Positions 63,082 to 64,000 of a stretch of 64,000 bases of DNA are shown here, piece by piece (position 1 is the first letter of the stretch; every line of letters starts with the position of its first letter). Source of the stretch: an uncultured Pelagibacteraceae bacterium. GTDB taxonomy: Bacteria; Pseudomonadota; Alphaproteobacteria; Pelagibacterales; Pelagibacteraceae. Location: contig CACCNI010000001.1 of the NCBI GenBank assembly GCA_902547215.1, positions 23,501 through 87,500 of the forward strand, read 5' to 3'. The notes beneath the pieces are model-generated. The model made no database searches and had not been told where the DNA came from. It saw only the letters and a program-made list of their open reading frames with translations. The position numbers were made by a program, and so were the translations under genes.

Positions 63082-64000
63082 TTATTTCATTAGTTTCAGA
63101 TAAATTAGTTTTTTAATTCTTTTTAACCCCTTTCCATCGATAAACTTAGGAGCCATTTTATTTATCTTATTTCTCTTTAATGAGTCAGTAATCAAATTAT
63201 TTAAAACTTTTTGAAAAAACAATTTATTTAATTTCATTTTATTTGAACCTAAAAAGGTTATTCCAAACTTTCTTAAATTATTTATTGTATTTAGTTGATG
63301 TTTGTATTGAGGTAGGCTAATTGTTGGTATCCCATAAGCAGCAAACTCAAATAAAGAAAGACCACCTGAAGTAACCCCAATATCAGCTTTCTTGATTATT
63401 GTCTGAAAATTCTTGGGATAGATAAATAATTTTATTTTTGAAGTTAAGTTATATTTTTCAATTTTTGAACGATAAAGCTTGACCAATCTTTTATCACTTT
63501 GCCCTAATATTATATTAATATTAATATTTAATGGTATTTCTGGAATCGCTGTTAAAAAAAAATTAGTTAATTTTCTCTTATCCACTCCTCCAAACGTGAC
63601 GACTATATTTTTAATTTTTTTTCTAAATATTGATTTTTTGTAAATTTCTCTTGATAAAATAAGGTAATTATAACCACTATACAAATTAGTTTTCTTCTTA
63701 CCTAAATATAAACTTCCAATTGATAAATGGGCTAAATTTAAGTGTTTTGCAAATTCATCAAATATTAAAATTTTATAACCAATTTCTTTAACCTTTATAA
63801 TTAGATTAGAGTTCAATTTAAAAGTATCAAATATTGCTATATTTTTCGAATTAGGATCATATAAATTATTAAACTCTAATATTTCAAGTTTAGAAACTTT
63901 TGATATCGTCTTATACTTAAGTTTTTCTTTTGAAATAATTTTTTTACCGTACTCATAACCTGTAAAATCTCTTGTTAGAAAACAAACATCTTCTTGTTTA
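63082..64000 (-). CDS. PseG-like UDP-sugar hydrolase / MurG-like glycosyltransferase fold, partial at window end
   Basis: IVVTFGGVDKRKLTNFFLTAI, KKADIGVTSGGLSLFEFAAYGIPTISLP; the frame stays open past the listed TTG start to the window edge (KQEDVCFLTRDFTGYEYGKK...). Confidence 0.65.
   Translation of the reverse strand, partial: KQEDVCFLTRDFTGYEYGKKIISKEKLKYKTISKVSKLEILEFNNLYDPNSKNIAIFDTFKLNSNLIIKVKEIGYKILIFDEFAKHLNLAHLSIGSLYLGKKKTNLYSGYNYLILSREIYKKSIFRKKIKNIVVTFGGVDKRKLTNFFLTAIPEIPLNININIILGQSDKRLVKLYRSKIEKYNLTSKIKLFIYPKNFQTIIKKADIGVTSGGLSLFEFAAYGIPTISLPQYKHQLNTINNLRKFGITFLGSNKMKLNKLFFQKVLNNLITDSLKRNKINKMAPKFIDGKGLKRIKKLIYLKLMK

Overview
AT-rich, densely packed bacterial window. It looks like a streamlined marine alphaproteobacterium of the SAR11/Pelagibacterales type; this is inferred from gene content and base composition only. 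About 1-26 kb is housekeeping: an AsmA-like gene (partial), uvrD, an M24 aminopeptidase, and a minus-strand division/cell-wall (dcw) cluster running mraZ-ftsZ-rsmH-ftsL-ftsI-murE/murF(fused)-mraY-murD-ftsW-murG-murC-murB-ddl-ftsQ-'ftsA'-lpxC-bamD-ligA. Next come RNase P RNA, an AmpD/AmiD-like amidase, mlaA, mlaC, a GT2 gene and two tRNA genes. About 29-64 kb is a surface-polysaccharide island with frequent strand switches (glycosyltransferases, O-antigen ligase, methyltransferases, aminotransferases, CMP-sugar synthetases, NeuB, PseG-like), interrupted by a cobalamin riboswitch/btuB/DUF6580-like module. The most unusual items are: (1) the gene in the ftsA slot encodes only about 234 aa, resembling the FtsA 1C/SHS2 region plus a C-terminal amphipathic tail, with no actin-type ATPase core; (2) ftsZ sits between mraZ and rsmH; (3) three exactly 10-bp-phased TGGGN boxes lie upstream of mraZ; (4) a tRNA-Val(GAC) gene has a non-canonical D-loop/T-loop elbow; (5) a 52-bp, 51/52-identical inverted repeat flanks the 5' end of a P-loop kinase gene; (6) an aldolase with an extra sialyltransferase-like domain sits beside a KdsB-like enzyme and a second sialyltransferase-like protein, suggesting an undescribed ulosonic-acid route; (7) one 851-aa protein fuses SDR, cupin and C-methyltransferase regions. 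No CRISPR array, rRNA, transposase or integrase was recognised.
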